DNA from: Holdemanella porci
Lineage (GTDB): Bacteria; Bacillota_I; Bacilli_A; Erysipelotrichales; Erysipelotrichaceae
Assembly: GCF_019052655.1 (NCBI RefSeq)
Contig: NZ_JAHQVB010000006.1
Span: forward strand, 1 to 61,849
Direction of reading: 5' to 3'
Length of the DNA: 61,849 nucleotides
Below the pieces are notes generated by a model, which saw only the letters and a program-made list of their open reading frames with translations, searched no databases and was not told the origin of the DNA. Below, in pieces: positions 17,947 through 26,863 of this stretch (its first letter is position 1; each line of letters opens with the position of its first letter). The translations under genes and the position numbers were made by a program.

Positions 17947-18930
17947 CTATTCATCTACCTTGATACGTGGGTCAACTAATGTATAACAAATGTCAGACAA
18001 TAAGTTACCTAATAACATCAACAAGGCACTAAACATCAAACAAGCCATAACTAAAGAGTTATCACGTTGGTTGATCGCATCAATTAACACTTTTCCAATT
18101 CCTGGCCAGATAAATACAGATTCCAAGATTACGGCTCCTGAGAATAATGATGGAATGTATAATCCTAGTAATGTTACTAAAGGAATTTGTGCATTTTTAA
18201 ATGCATGTTTGTAGATAACAGTCTTTTCTTTAAGACCCTTTGAACGTGCTGTACGAACATAATCCATGTTGATGACTTCAACCATAGAGTTACGTACATA
18301 ACGTGAGAACGACGCAAATGAACTAAACGCCAATACGATTACAGGTAAAATTGAGTGTAAAGCTATATCTCCAATTTCTTGGAAAATACTTGAGTAACCA
18401 AAGCTTGATAGCATTGTGTCACGCATTCCGTTGATAGGCATACCTGGAATCTGCAAACCTACGAAGAAAATTAATACTAAGGCAAAGAAGAATGTTGGAA
18501 CACTTATTCCTAACAATGAGAATACAGTCCAGAAGTTATCAAACACTGTACCTTTCTTTACTGCCTGTTTTATTCCAACTGGAATGGCAAAAATCAAAGC
18601 CACAATTAATGATACAACATTCAAATAGAATGTATTCCATACATAGTCACCAATGATAGTTCCAACTGGTTTTTTAAGGGTAATACTTGATCCTAAATCT
18701 CCTGTACACATACGTCCAACCCAACGTACATATTGTTCAGGTAACGATTTATCCAATCCTAACAACTCACGAACGTGATCACGTTGTTCTTGTGTAACCT
18801 TTGAACCGGCTCCAAAATAAGCTGTTACCTCATCACCTGGCATCGCCTTTACAGTACCGAAAATAACGATTGAAATGATGAAAAGGACAGGAATCATCGC
18901 TAAAATTCTTTTAAATACATACTTTAGCAT
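17947..18930 (-). CDS. oppB: Oligopeptide ABC transporter permease OppB
   Basis: 327 residues. The start MLKYVFKRILAMIPVLFIIS is typical of OppB/DppB. The conserved LGLDKSLPEQYVRWVGRM stretch is followed by about six helices and the EAA loop RTARSKGLKEKTVIYKHAFKN. It forms the channel with OppC. It is separated from oppA by 180 bases containing a hairpin. Confidence 0.93.
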   Translation of the reverse strand: MLKYVFKRILAMIPVLFIISIVIFGTVKAMPGDEVTAYFGAGSKVTQEQRDHVRELLGLDKSLPEQYVRWVGRMCTGDLGSSITLKKPVGTIIGDYVWNTFYLNVVSLIVALIFAIPVGIKQAVKKGTVFDNFWTVFSLLGISVPTFFFALVLIFFVGLQIPGMPINGMRDTMLSSFGYSSIFQEIGDIALHSILPVIVLAFSSFASFSRYVRNSMVEVINMDYVRTARSKGLKEKTVIYKHAFKNAQIPLVTLLGLYIPSLFSGAVILESVFIWPGIGKVLIDAINQRDNSLVMACLMFSALLMLLGNLLSDICYTLVDPRIKVDE

Positions 18931-18964
18931 AGTTATCGATCCTTTCTATCCACTAAATGCATAT

Positions 18965-18991
18965 AAGAGCAAGTCAATACGGCTTGCCCTT
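18965..18991 (-). promoter_or_regulatory. Intercistronic hairpin between oppA and oppB
   Basis: Minus strand AAGGGCAAG and CTTGCTCTT form a 9-bp stem (one G-U) without a U-tract. This placement is typical of mRNA-stabilising or partly terminating hairpins that let the binding protein be made in excess of the permease. I see nothing else in the 180-base gap. Confidence 0.5.
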
Positions 18992-19110
18992 AATTTTATA
19001 AACAATCCACGAGTTTTTCATGCAGACTATTTAACGTTGCCACGTTTCTGTTAATGAACATTTGTCCTTTAACATCAACTATTTTAACACACCTTTGTGC
19101 AAATTTTAAA

Positions 19111-20823
19111 TTATTTTACAGTAATTGTATCCATTGATTGAGACCAGTTACGCAATGTTCCTGTTCCAGTCAAGTCAACTTTCTTATTGTAAAGGTTGAA
19201 CATCATACCTGAGTAAACTGGCATGTATCCTGCATCATCAGCAGCCATCTTCATAGCTTCAGCATAATCAACTTTTGATTTTTTTTCATCAGAATCAGCA
19301 CGAGCTTTTGTCAATTGATCAATCAATGCTTGATCATTGATACGAGAGTAGTTATTTACAGCCATGTTTTCTGGATCATTTGAATATGAATCATTAGCTG
19401 AACTATCTTGGTTACTTGTGAAACTAGTAGCTAAGAAACACATATTCCACTCACTATCGTGACTAGTATCTTGAACGTTACTTAATAATGTAGAGAAATC
19501 AACTGTAGTTTGTTTTAGATCAACACCTAAATCTCCCCAAGTTTTCTTAACAATAGGAATTAAAGTTTCAAGTACTGAGTTACCTTCTGACAATAAGAAT
19601 TTGATTTCTAATTTTTGTCCGTCTTTTTCACGGATTCCATCAGCACCACGAACCCAACCAGCTTCATCTAATACTTGGTTCGCTTTATCCATGTCAAATG
19701 CATAAGTATTTAATCCATCGATTGTTTCTTCATTACAAACAACTGCGCCAAAGTTTACTGATGCTGGATTCCAGTATGCAGCTGGTACATATCCACCTTT
19801 AACTTTTTTAACTTCGTCACTTGCTTTTTTATCCCATCCGAAGTATGAATCACAGAATCCTTGGCGATCTGTCGCATACATCAATGCTTGACGAACTGCT
19901 TTGTCAGCTGTAGCTCCATTGTTAGCGTTCAAAGCTACGAAACCAACAGCACTACGAGTATAGTAGTTGAATGCCATGTTGTCAGCTTGACTCGCTTCAC
20001 TAACTTTATTTGTTTCAATTACTTCTGGAATTAAATCAACTGTTCCTTTTTTCAATTCAGAAACTTCTGTAGTTACATCTGTTTTCTTCATAACAATACG
20101 ATCTACTTGGTATTGTCCTTTTTCAGGTTTGAATTCTTCATTACGAACAAATGAAGCTCCACTTGCTTTATCATAGCTCTTTAATTGGTAAGCACCAGAA
20201 CCACATGATTCTTCTTGGTTCTTTTCAACAACTTTTACATTACCTTGTTTGTATTTTGAGTAATGATCAGCACTTGCGATTCCCATTGTACCAAATAATG
20301 AGACTGCATCGATTTGAGGTGATACCAAGTGGAATACAACTGTATAATCATCTGGAGTTTCAACACCAGTTAATTCTTTAGCAGCTCCGCTATTATATTC
20401 TTTATATCCAACGATGTTATCCATTCCACCACCATTAGGACCAGTATAGCTTGGGTCAGCTAATGTTGTGAATGTAAATTTAACGTCTTTTGCAGTTACT
20501 TCAGTACCATCACTGAATTTGTGTCCTTTTTCCAATTTGTAAGTTAATGTTAAACCATCTTCACTTACTTCTGGTAAATCTTTAGCCAATACTGGTTCCA
20601 ATTCGTTATCAGCATTGTACTTTAACATTGATTCGTAGCATAAGTTTACTACATATTGATCATAAGCACTTGATGCATATTGAGGTGTAAACTGTCCAGT
20701 TAAACTTTGGTTTACAGATACTGTTAATGTTTTTGCGTCACTGCTAGATCCGCCTGAACATGCTACTAAAGTAGAAGCCATTGCTACAGATGCTAAACCA
20801 GCAACAATTCTTTGTTTATTCAT
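19111..20823 (-). CDS. oppA: Oligopeptide-binding lipoprotein OppA (SBP family 5)
   Basis: A 570-residue extracytoplasmic solute-binding protein. The lipoprotein signal peptide ends LVAC (Cys at about residue 22), followed by a Gly/Ser linker. Family 5 features include the YDQYVVNLCYESMLKYNADNE region, LEKGHKFSDGTEVTAKDVKFTF (about 95-117), and the AVRQALMYATDRQGF motif midway. It captures peptides for OppBCDF. Unusually many Ser/Asp/Asn residues suggest an exported, soluble lobe. First gene of the operon, with its own strong promoter. Confidence 0.94.
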   Translation of the reverse strand: MNKQRIVAGLASVAMASTLVACSGGSSSDAKTLTVSVNQSLTGQFTPQYASSAYDQYVVNLCYESMLKYNADNELEPVLAKDLPEVSEDGLTLTYKLEKGHKFSDGTEVTAKDVKFTFTTLADPSYTGPNGGGMDNIVGYKEYNSGAAKELTGVETPDDYTVVFHLVSPQIDAVSLFGTMGIASADHYSKYKQGNVKVVEKNQEESCGSGAYQLKSYDKASGASFVRNEEFKPEKGQYQVDRIVMKKTDVTTEVSELKKGTVDLIPEVIETNKVSEASQADNMAFNYYTRSAVGFVALNANNGATADKAVRQALMYATDRQGFCDSYFGWDKKASDEVKKVKGGYVPAAYWNPASVNFGAVVCNEETIDGLNTYAFDMDKANQVLDEAGWVRGADGIREKDGQKLEIKFLLSEGNSVLETLIPIVKKTWGDLGVDLKQTTVDFSTLLSNVQDTSHDSEWNMCFLATSFTSNQDSSANDSYSNDPENMAVNNYSRINDQALIDQLTKARADSDEKKSKVDYAEAMKMAADDAGYMPVYSGMMFNLYNKKVDLTGTGTLRNWSQSMDTITVK

Positions 20824-20863
20824 TTCTCTTTCCTCCTATAGTTTGCTCACTATGTGTGATGAA

Positions 20864-20892
20864 ATTATACTATGCTAGAAACACATTTTCAA
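20864..20892 (-). promoter_or_regulatory. Promoter of the opp operon
   Basis: Minus strand TTGAAA (20887-20892), 17-base spacer, TATAAT (20864-20869). An AGGAGGAAAG ribosome site follows upstream of the oppA ATG. The rest of the 20893-21138 gap is AT-rich with nothing I can assign. Confidence 0.8.
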
Positions 20893-21138
20893 GGATTTAA
20901 GAAAGAAATTTACATACAATTTTACATTTATGTATATTTTTCATGAACAAAACATAGCATTTTGTCTTTATATCGTGCATTTTCATTGTATTCGCTTTCA
21001 TTTGGTTTTTCGTATTTCATTTACAAACATTTGTCTATAAGCACTAGATTTTATGTAAATTATGAAAATCTGGTTCAATTTTAAATCCCATCCTCATTTA
21101 TTCATTTCTCTCTTTAAAAATAATAAACAAAAAGGAAT

Positions 21139-21172
21139 CATTCTAGATGCCTACACTAGAATGGTTTTCTTA
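21139..21172. terminator. Bidirectional-looking terminator hairpin
   Basis: CATTCTAG (21139-21146) and CTAGAATG (21156-21163) pair perfectly and extend outward by AAT/GTT. Plus side continues GTTTTCTT, minus side TTCCTTTTTG. On the minus strand it is the first terminator downstream of glmS; on the plus strand it sits before the DUF5662 promoter. Confidence 0.55.
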
Positions 21173-21207
21173 TTCTATGCTAAAATAATCAAGAAAGAAG
21201 TGAATTT

Positions 21208-21729
21208 ATGAATAAAGCATTAGCCCATTTACATACGATCAACAAGCACAAGTTAAAAGTTACTTGGCTTTGTTTTCGTTGTCACCTATATAAACAAGGT
21301 TTACTCCATGATTTAAGCAAATACTCTTATATTGAATTAAAAACAGGTTTTCACTATTATCAAGGTTTTCGTTCTCCTATTGATGCCGAGAAAGAAGAAA
21401 AAGGTTATTCATTAGGTTGGCTACATCATAAAGGAAGAAACAAACATCATTGGGAATATTGGCTTGATTTTGGAGTAGATGGCATTTATGCATGTAAAAT
21501 GCCTACAAACTATGTCATCGAAATGTTTTGCGATCGAGTTGCTGCAAGTATGATCTATCAAAAAGAAAAATACACAGACTCTAGTGCACTTGAATATTAT
21601 GAAAATGGACGAGGTAAAATTCTGATTCATCCGGAAACAGACGCCCTCATCCATCATTTATTAAAATATTTATCTGAGCATGGTTTAGATCAAACCATTC
21701 ACTATATCATCACTGAAATTAAAGAATAA
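21208..21729 (+). CDS. DUF5662 family protein
   Basis: A 173-residue soluble protein rich in His. HLHTINKHKLKV near the start, LLHDLSKYSYIEL (about 32-44) and WLHHKGRNKHHWEYW (about 71-85) suggest a metal-binding, HD-like helical fold, as in proteins annotated DUF5662. A good RBS (AAGAAAG) precedes the ATG, and the extended -10 TGCTAAAAT lies upstream. Its stop abuts the glmS stop from the other strand with no gap. The biochemical activity is not known to me. Confidence 0.7.
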   Translation: MNKALAHLHTINKHKLKVTWLCFRCHLYKQGLLHDLSKYSYIELKTGFHYYQGFRSPIDAEKEEKGYSLGWLHHKGRNKHHWEYWLDFGVDGIYACKMPTNYVIEMFCDRVAASMIYQKEKYTDSSALEYYENGRGKILIHPETDALIHHLLKYLSEHGLDQTIHYIITEIKE

Positions 21730-23535
21730 TTATTCTACAGTTACACTTTTCGCAAGGTTACGAGGTTTATCTACATCGCAACCTTTTTCTTTTGCGACAT
21801 AGTAAGCTAATTCCTGCAATAAAACTGTTGCCGGAATACAACTTAGTAATGGATCTACATCTGGAATGCGAATCACATACTCAAAGCCTTCCGTATTCTG
21901 GCTTTGTGAAGCAATCAAAATGACCTTGGCTCCTCGAGCAACCGTTTCCAAAATATTCGAAATTGTCTTCTGTGCAACACTAGGCTGCGTAGCTAGCGCA
22001 ATCACAACTGTATCTTTTTCTATCAATGCGATTGGACCATGTTTCAATTCACCAGCCATATATGCATCGGCATGCACATACGAAACTTCTTTTAGTTTCA
22101 ACGCCCCTTCTAAAACACTTAAATAATCCAATTGTCTACCAATAAAGTAGGCATCTTTTTGATTCGTTAATAGTTTAGCAAATTCAGCCATTTTTTCTTC
22201 TTGCGCAAGCATTTGTTCAACTACATCTGGCATTTGTTTCAACTGATTGATCATATGATTTTTACATGCCACACCCTTATTAAATAAAGACGCTAACTTT
22301 AAACATAGACATGCCAACAGCACAAGTTGTGTTGTATAAGCTTTTGTACTTGCGACCGCAATTTCTGGTCCAGCACAAGTATATAAAACGTAATCAGATA
22401 ATCGAGCTAAACTAGAACCTAACACATTTGTCACAGTCAGTGTTTGTGCTTTGTTTTCTTTCGAAAGTTTTAATGCTGCCAAAGTATCTGCTGTTTCTCC
22501 AGATTGTGAAACAAAAATACATAGCGTATTTTCATTGACACGATAGTTGCCATATCTAAATTCACTTGCACTAATGCAGTAAATTGGTAAATCAATCCAT
22601 GTGCGCAATAAGTATTGAGCATACAAACTCGCATGGTAAGCAGTTCCACACGCAACATAATAAATTTGATTGATTTTTGAAACATCTAAACCAGATAATT
22701 CTGGCATAGCCAAATTATTTTCAATATGAGCTCTCAACGTTTCTTTGATCACATACGGTTGTTCATGCATTTCCTTCTGCATAAAAGTATCATATCCACC
22801 TTTTTGAGCTGCACAAGCATCATATGAGATATGCACCCAAGTTGTTGAAACGGAATCCCCAAAGAAATCATAGACTTCAATACTTCCGGGTCTTAATACG
22901 GCCATCTGTCCATCTTCTAAAGCACAAATATCTTTTGTGTAATCTAACACAGCTGGAATATCACTTGCACAAAATGCAGATGTATCTGTTTTCCCTAAAA
23001 TCATTGGACTTTCTTTTTTTGCGACAAAAACGCAGTCAGGATAATCTGTACAAACCACACATAGCGCAAAACTACCTTGAAGGTATTGCACACATTTTTT
23101 TAAAGCGTACATCATATCGCCTTGATAATAGTAATCCAACATATGAACAATAACTTCACTATCCGTCTGTGACTGGAATGTATATCCTTGTTCTAATAAA
23201 CATTCCTTGATTGATGCATAGTTTTCAATGATTCCATTATGCACGATTGAAATTGTTTCACTCTCATTTGTATGAGGATGTGAATTCATATTACTTGGAA
23301 CACCATGTGTTGCCCAACGTGTATGTCCAATTCCTGTATGTTCAGGATGTTCTTTTTCATTCAACAATTCCTTTAAATTTGTAAGACGCCCCTTCGCCTT
23401 ATACGTTTCTAGATGGTGATTCGAAACGAGAGTCACGCCTGCAGAGTCGTATCCTCGATATTCGAGTTTTTCTAAACCCTGCAATAAAAATGGTAAAGCA
23501 CTCTCTTTACCTGCGTACGCTGTGATTCCACACAT
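21730..23535 (-). CDS. glmS: Glutamine-fructose-6-phosphate aminotransferase (isomerizing)
   Basis: 601 residues. The N-terminal glutaminase domain starts with the catalytic Cys (MCGITAYAGK), then GHTRWATHG and HNGIIENY. Two SIS domains follow (CGTAYHASLYAQYLL, SQSGETADTLAAL, AGPEIAVASTKAYT). The end PRNLAKSVTVE is canonical. It makes glucosamine 6-phosphate, the entry to UDP-GlcNAc, peptidoglycan and teichoic acid linkage. It is controlled by a self-cleaving ribozyme in its leader. Confidence 0.97.
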   Translation of the reverse strand: MCGITAYAGKESALPFLLQGLEKLEYRGYDSAGVTLVSNHHLETYKAKGRLTNLKELLNEKEHPEHTGIGHTRWATHGVPSNMNSHPHTNESETISIVHNGIIENYASIKECLLEQGYTFQSQTDSEVIVHMLDYYYQGDMMYALKKCVQYLQGSFALCVVCTDYPDCVFVAKKESPMILGKTDTSAFCASDIPAVLDYTKDICALEDGQMAVLRPGSIEVYDFFGDSVSTTWVHISYDACAAQKGGYDTFMQKEMHEQPYVIKETLRAHIENNLAMPELSGLDVSKINQIYYVACGTAYHASLYAQYLLRTWIDLPIYCISASEFRYGNYRVNENTLCIFVSQSGETADTLAALKLSKENKAQTLTVTNVLGSSLARLSDYVLYTCAGPEIAVASTKAYTTQLVLLACLCLKLASLFNKGVACKNHMINQLKQMPDVVEQMLAQEEKMAEFAKLLTNQKDAYFIGRQLDYLSVLEGALKLKEVSYVHADAYMAGELKHGPIALIEKDTVVIALATQPSVAQKTISNILETVARGAKVILIASQSQNTEGFEYVIRIPDVDPLLSCIPATVLLQELAYYVAKEKGCDVDKPRNLAKSVTVE

Positions 23536-23569
23536 TATAAAAAATCCTCCTATAAATTATTATCATGGA

Positions 23570-23704
23570 GGATACCAAATGGCTTTGTTCAATGTTCACA
23601 CATTGGTTTTGTCCATCGTTAAAGGTTGTATCAACCTCCAGACTACCCGCCGAATCTTTCGATAAGTCTGGTCCTCGTCAACTAAATACTTAGTCCTGGC
23701 GCTA
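23570..23704 (-). ncRNA. glmS ribozyme (GlcN6P-activated self-cleaving riboswitch)
   Basis: Reading the minus strand from 23704: AGCGCCAGGACTAAG, then AGTTGACGAGGACCAG, ATCGAAAGATTCGGCGGGTAG, GGTTG-loop-CAACC, and GATGGACAAAACC near the 3' end. These match the conserved cores (P1/P2, P2.1/P2.2, P3/P4) of the known ribozyme, including the cleavage dinucleotide A-G at 23703/23702. It lies 35 bases upstream of the glmS start. Glucosamine 6-phosphate acts as coenzyme for cleavage, which leads to mRNA decay, giving feedback. Confidence 0.95.
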
Positions 23705-23736
23705 TTTTTTTTACTACATCTCCATGAATAATGAAT

Positions 23737-23764
23737 ATTATACAAAAAACAGAACATTTGTCAA
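23737..23764 (-). promoter_or_regulatory. Promoter of glmS
   Basis: Minus strand TTGACA (23759-23764), 16 bases, TATAAT (23737-23742). The transcript starts about 23730, some 27 bases before the ribozyme cleavage site. The -35 overlaps the U-tract of the parB terminator. Confidence 0.8.
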
Positions 23765-23786
23765 AAAAAGAAGACTTACTCTTCTT
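23763..23786 (-). terminator. Terminator of the rsmG-parA-parB operon
   Basis: Minus strand AAGAAGA/TCTTCTT stem with a 5-base loop and seven Us. It overlaps the parB stop codon and abuts the glmS -35 box. Confidence 0.75.
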
Positions 23787-24654
23787 CGACTAGATTCAAT
23801 AATTCTAGCACTCGATTTAAGTCTTCTTTATTTTCATAATGAATAGAAATAGCGTTTTTACTGATAGATACCGATGTTTGAAAGAATTCCTGAAGCTTTT
23901 CTTTAGCTGCCTTCACATAAATATCTTCTTTTGGCTTTTCTATCGTTTTTTTATTGTTTGTATCTTTTACAATTTGTTCTACTTTACGAACAGATAAACC
24001 TTGATCAATAGCCTGTTTAGCAACTTTACGCATATTTGCCTCTGTCTTAAGACCGAGTAAAGCTCGTACATGCCCCATACTTAATTGTTTACTCACAACG
24101 TATTCCTGGACATCTTCTGGAAGTTTTAACAATCGCAATAAGTTTGTGATATGTTCACGTGATTTTCCGACACGATGAGCTAACTGTTCTTGTGTATATC
24201 CTAATCGTTGAATTAATTTTTCATACGCTTTTGCTTCTTCTATTACATTTAGATCTTCACGTTGAATATTCTCCAACAAAGCAATTTCCATCATTTCCTG
24301 ATCATCAAAATCAACAATGATAGCTGGAATATCTTTTAATCCGGCAAGTTTTGAAGCTCTTAATCTTCTTTCACCGGCAATCAAATCATATCCTTGAATA
24401 CTTTTTTTTACTAGAATCGGCGTAAATACACCATGTTGCTTAATTGATGAACTTAATTCTTTTAAAGCTTCATCATTAAATACTTTACGAGGCTGATATG
24501 GATTTGGACGGATCTCATCCACAGGAATTTTTGACTGTTCCTGTCTTTCAACTTCCATATCTCCATTTTGAATATCATCTAATACTTTAGAAACATCTTG
24601 CCCAAAAATACTGGACAATCCTTTTCCTAAACGAGCATTATTTTTGTTATCCAT
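23776..24654 (-). CDS. parB: Chromosome partitioning protein ParB
   Basis: 292 residues. The N-terminal CTPase/ParB domain has RPNPYQPRKVFN and the AGERRLRASKLAGL box (about 95-108). The central HTH is YTQEQLAHRVGKSREHITNL (about 148-167), and there is a C-terminal dimer domain. Spo0J-type ParB binds parS sites near oriC and loads SMC. It follows parA by two bases. Confidence 0.95.
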   Translation of the reverse strand: MDNKNNARLGKGLSSIFGQDVSKVLDDIQNGDMEVERQEQSKIPVDEIRPNPYQPRKVFNDEALKELSSSIKQHGVFTPILVKKSIQGYDLIAGERRLRASKLAGLKDIPAIIVDFDDQEMMEIALLENIQREDLNVIEEAKAYEKLIQRLGYTQEQLAHRVGKSREHITNLLRLLKLPEDVQEYVVSKQLSMGHVRALLGLKTEANMRKVAKQAIDQGLSVRKVEQIVKDTNNKKTIEKPKEDIYVKAAKEKLQEFFQTSVSISKNAISIHYENKEDLNRVLELLNLVEEE

Positions 24655-24656
24655 AG

Positions 24657-25433
24657 CTATGCCTCCCTTGAATTACGTTTTAGTACTTCTTCAGTTAAAC
24701 CAGCATATGCCTTGGCTCCTGTACTTTTTGGATCATATTCAAAAATAGACATGCCACGGCTAGGTGCTTCCGATAATTTTACATTTCTCGGAATAGAATT
24801 TTGATATACAAGCTTGCCAAAAGTTTGACGCACATCCTGCGAAACTTCTACACTTAATCTTGTACGAATATCAAACATTGTTAATAAAATACCTTCAATT
24901 TTTAAATTTCGGTTACTTGTTCTTTGGACAAGACGAATTGTGATCAACAACTGCGTAACTCCTTCCAATGCATAATATTCACACTGTACTGGAATCAAAA
25001 TACTGTCAGCTGCTGTCAATGCATTGGTATTCAATAGTCCAAGTGATGGTGGACAATCAATAATAATGTAATCATATTGATCTCGAATAGGAGCAATGGC
25101 TTTTTTCAACAATTCTTCTTTACCGGCTTCCATCTTATCCATATCTAAATCAGCTCCAGCTAAATTAATGTTGGCTGGAACAATATCGATTCTTGGATTC
25201 ATTTTAGGTACGATGGCCTGCTGAATAGGAACTCCCTCCATTAATACAGAGTGAATCGTAGCTTGTGAATTATTTTGATTTGCATTTAATCCTTGCGTGG
25301 CATTTCCCTGCGAATCGAAATCAATCAACAATACTTTTTTTCCTACATGTGCAAGTCCGCTTGCTAAATTTATCGATGTTGTAGTTTTACCTACTCCACC
25401 TTTTTGATTCGAAATTGCGATAACTTTTCCCAT
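24657..25433 (-). CDS. parA: Chromosome partitioning ATPase ParA (Soj)
   Basis: 258 residues from the ATG at 25433, chosen for GGAGGG six bases upstream; an in-frame TTG at 25439 is less likely. Deviant Walker A KGGVGKTTTSINLA (about 11-24), DFDSQGNATQGL, and Walker B IIIDCPPSLGLL. It partners ParB in origin segregation and influences DnaA in Bacillus. Encoded between rsmG and parB, the usual Firmicutes order. Confidence 0.95.
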   Translation of the reverse strand: MGKVIAISNQKGGVGKTTTSINLASGLAHVGKKVLLIDFDSQGNATQGLNANQNNSQATIHSVLMEGVPIQQAIVPKMNPRIDIVPANINLAGADLDMDKMEAGKEELLKKAIAPIRDQYDYIIIDCPPSLGLLNTNALTAADSILIPVQCEYYALEGVTQLLITIRLVQRTSNRNLKIEGILLTMFDIRTRLSVEVSQDVRQTFGKLVYQNSIPRNVKLSEAPSRGMSIFEYDPKSTGAKAYAGLTEEVLKRNSREA

Positions 25434-25435
25434 AC

Positions 25436-26137
25436 TCAACCCTCCAAAGGTTTTTTCTTGATTTGCCCATACGCTCTAGGATATTTATTTGGCGTATGTT
25501 TTACCTTTTTAAAATATAAATTAATGCGTGTTGCATCCTCTTCAATCATAAATTTTTCTTCATCAATCAATTCAACACCTAATGTATCAATTGCCTTTTG
25601 CGCATTGATCAACTCTTCGTGACCATTCTTGCCTTTTAAAGCCACCATAGTATGATCCATCTTCACAAAAGGAACACAAAGTTCTAATAAAATAGATAGT
25701 TTAGCAACCGCACGCGCACTGACCACGTCGAAACATTCACGTTTTTCTTTTGCCAAATCTTCAGCTCGAACATTTAATATATCGAGATTATCCAAGTTCA
25801 ATTGAGTTTTCACTTCATTTAAAAAACGACAACGCTTTTGTAATGGTTCCACCAAAGTCATATGAACATGTGGAAATGCAATTTTTACAGGGATGCCTGG
25901 AAATCCTGCGCCTGAGCCAATATCACACATTGTTTCAAATTTAATATTTGAAAACGGCATGATTGAATCATAAAAATGTTTCTCCCATACTTCTTCTTCC
26001 TGTGTGATTGCCGTTAAGTTCATCTTCTCATTCCATTCAACAAGAAGCTGCATATATTTTTCAAATTGATTCATTTGTTCTTCATTTAATTGGATGCCGG
26101 CTTCTAAACAAGCCTTCTGAAATTCTACTTTAGTCAT
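25436..26137 (-). CDS. rsmG: 16S rRNA (guanine527-N7)-methyltransferase RsmG
   Basis: A 233-residue SAM-dependent methyltransferase: LLVEWNEKMNLTAI near the N-terminus, the SAM-binding CDIGSGAGFPGIPVKIAFP (about 67-85), and VSARAVAKLS. First gene of the rsmG-parA-parB operon. In many Firmicutes mnmG precedes it, but here it is preceded by a divergent gene. Confidence 0.95.
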   Translation of the reverse strand: MTKVEFQKACLEAGIQLNEEQMNQFEKYMQLLVEWNEKMNLTAITQEEEVWEKHFYDSIMPFSNIKFETMCDIGSGAGFPGIPVKIAFPHVHMTLVEPLQKRCRFLNEVKTQLNLDNLDILNVRAEDLAKEKRECFDVVSARAVAKLSILLELCVPFVKMDHTMVALKGKNGHEELINAQKAIDTLGVELIDEEKFMIEEDATRINLYFKKVKHTPNKYPRAYGQIKKKPLEG

Positions 26138-26245
26138 GAAAACCCTCCACGCTATCCATTATAACATATAATCGTTTCCGCCGTATTTTTACTATACTCA
26201 ATAATTTGACACTATGTATGTCGGTTTATTTACTTTATTCATTTA

Positions 26246-26254
26246 TGATACAAT
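26246..26254 (+). promoter_or_regulatory. Extended -10 element upstream of the DUF4230 operon
   Basis: TG-A-TACAAT (hexamer 26249-26254) with no good -35 at 17 bases. A GAGGAGG ribosome site at 26261-26267 follows closely, so the leader is very short. Confidence 0.45.
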
Positions 26255-26273
26255 TTTAATGAGGAGGTCACTT

Positions 26274-26861
26274 ATGAAAAATTTAAAGAAAGTTTTATTT
26301 GTTGTTGTCTTTATCTTAATTGCCTTTGTAAGCGGTATGTTCTTTGCGAACAAACAAACGGAACCTGAAATCACATCGACATTAATTCAGAATCGAATTG
26401 AACAGGCAAGTGATTTGGTAACCACAAAATATCATTATGCGAAAGTAGGAAAATTTGAAAATTCTTTAAGTCTGAATGGCTGGTCCATTCCTTTGACAAA
26501 CAAATACTTCATACTAACATTTGAAGGGGAAATTCAATTAGGTACAGATTTATCTAAGGCAAATGTAGAGATCAACGATTCTACTATTTATGCGACAGTT
26601 AATAAGCCAACTGTTCTTTCAAATTCAATCGATGAATCAAGTATTGAAGTCTATGATGAAACAAAAAATATTTTTAATCCAATCAGTGTGAGTGACTATA
26701 AAGCTTTTGCGGTTGAACAAAAAGAGAAGGCTTTATCTGAAGCCAAGAAAAAGGGTTTAATGAAAACGGCTCAAAAGAACACAGAAAAAAGTATTAAAGA
26801 GATCATTTCCATTATCCCAGATACAGATGATTATACGATTGAAGTCACATTCAAGGAGTAA
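26274..26861 (+). CDS. DUF4230 domain-containing membrane-anchored protein
   Basis: 195 residues from the ATG at 26274, chosen because GAGGAGGTCACTT precedes it; the longer frame starts upstream of the promoter. One N-terminal membrane helix (LKKVLFVVVFILIAFVSGMFF, residues 4-24) is followed by an outside domain of beta strands (TTKYHYAKVGKFENSLSL). Toward the end is a Lys/Ala-rich helix (about 145-175). DUF4230 proteins are common in Gram-positives; function unknown. It forms an operon with the small alarmone synthetase. Confidence 0.8.
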   Translation: MKNLKKVLFVVVFILIAFVSGMFFANKQTEPEITSTLIQNRIEQASDLVTTKYHYAKVGKFENSLSLNGWSIPLTNKYFILTFEGEIQLGTDLSKANVEINDSTIYATVNKPTVLSNSIDESSIEVYDETKNIFNPISVSDYKAFAVEQKEKALSEAKKKGLMKTAQKNTEKSIKEIISIIPDTDDYTIEVTFKE

Positions 26862-26863
26862 TT

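Noticed and set aside
18774..18787. 14-bp perfect palindrome AACGTGATCACGTT in oppB
   Set aside because: It encodes the conserved RDHVRE stretch of OppB and does not match parS or any operator I know; most likely chance.
24150..24170. GTTCACGTGAT as a parS candidate within parB
   Set aside because: Only the central CACGTG-like part matches; the flanks do not fit the parS consensus.
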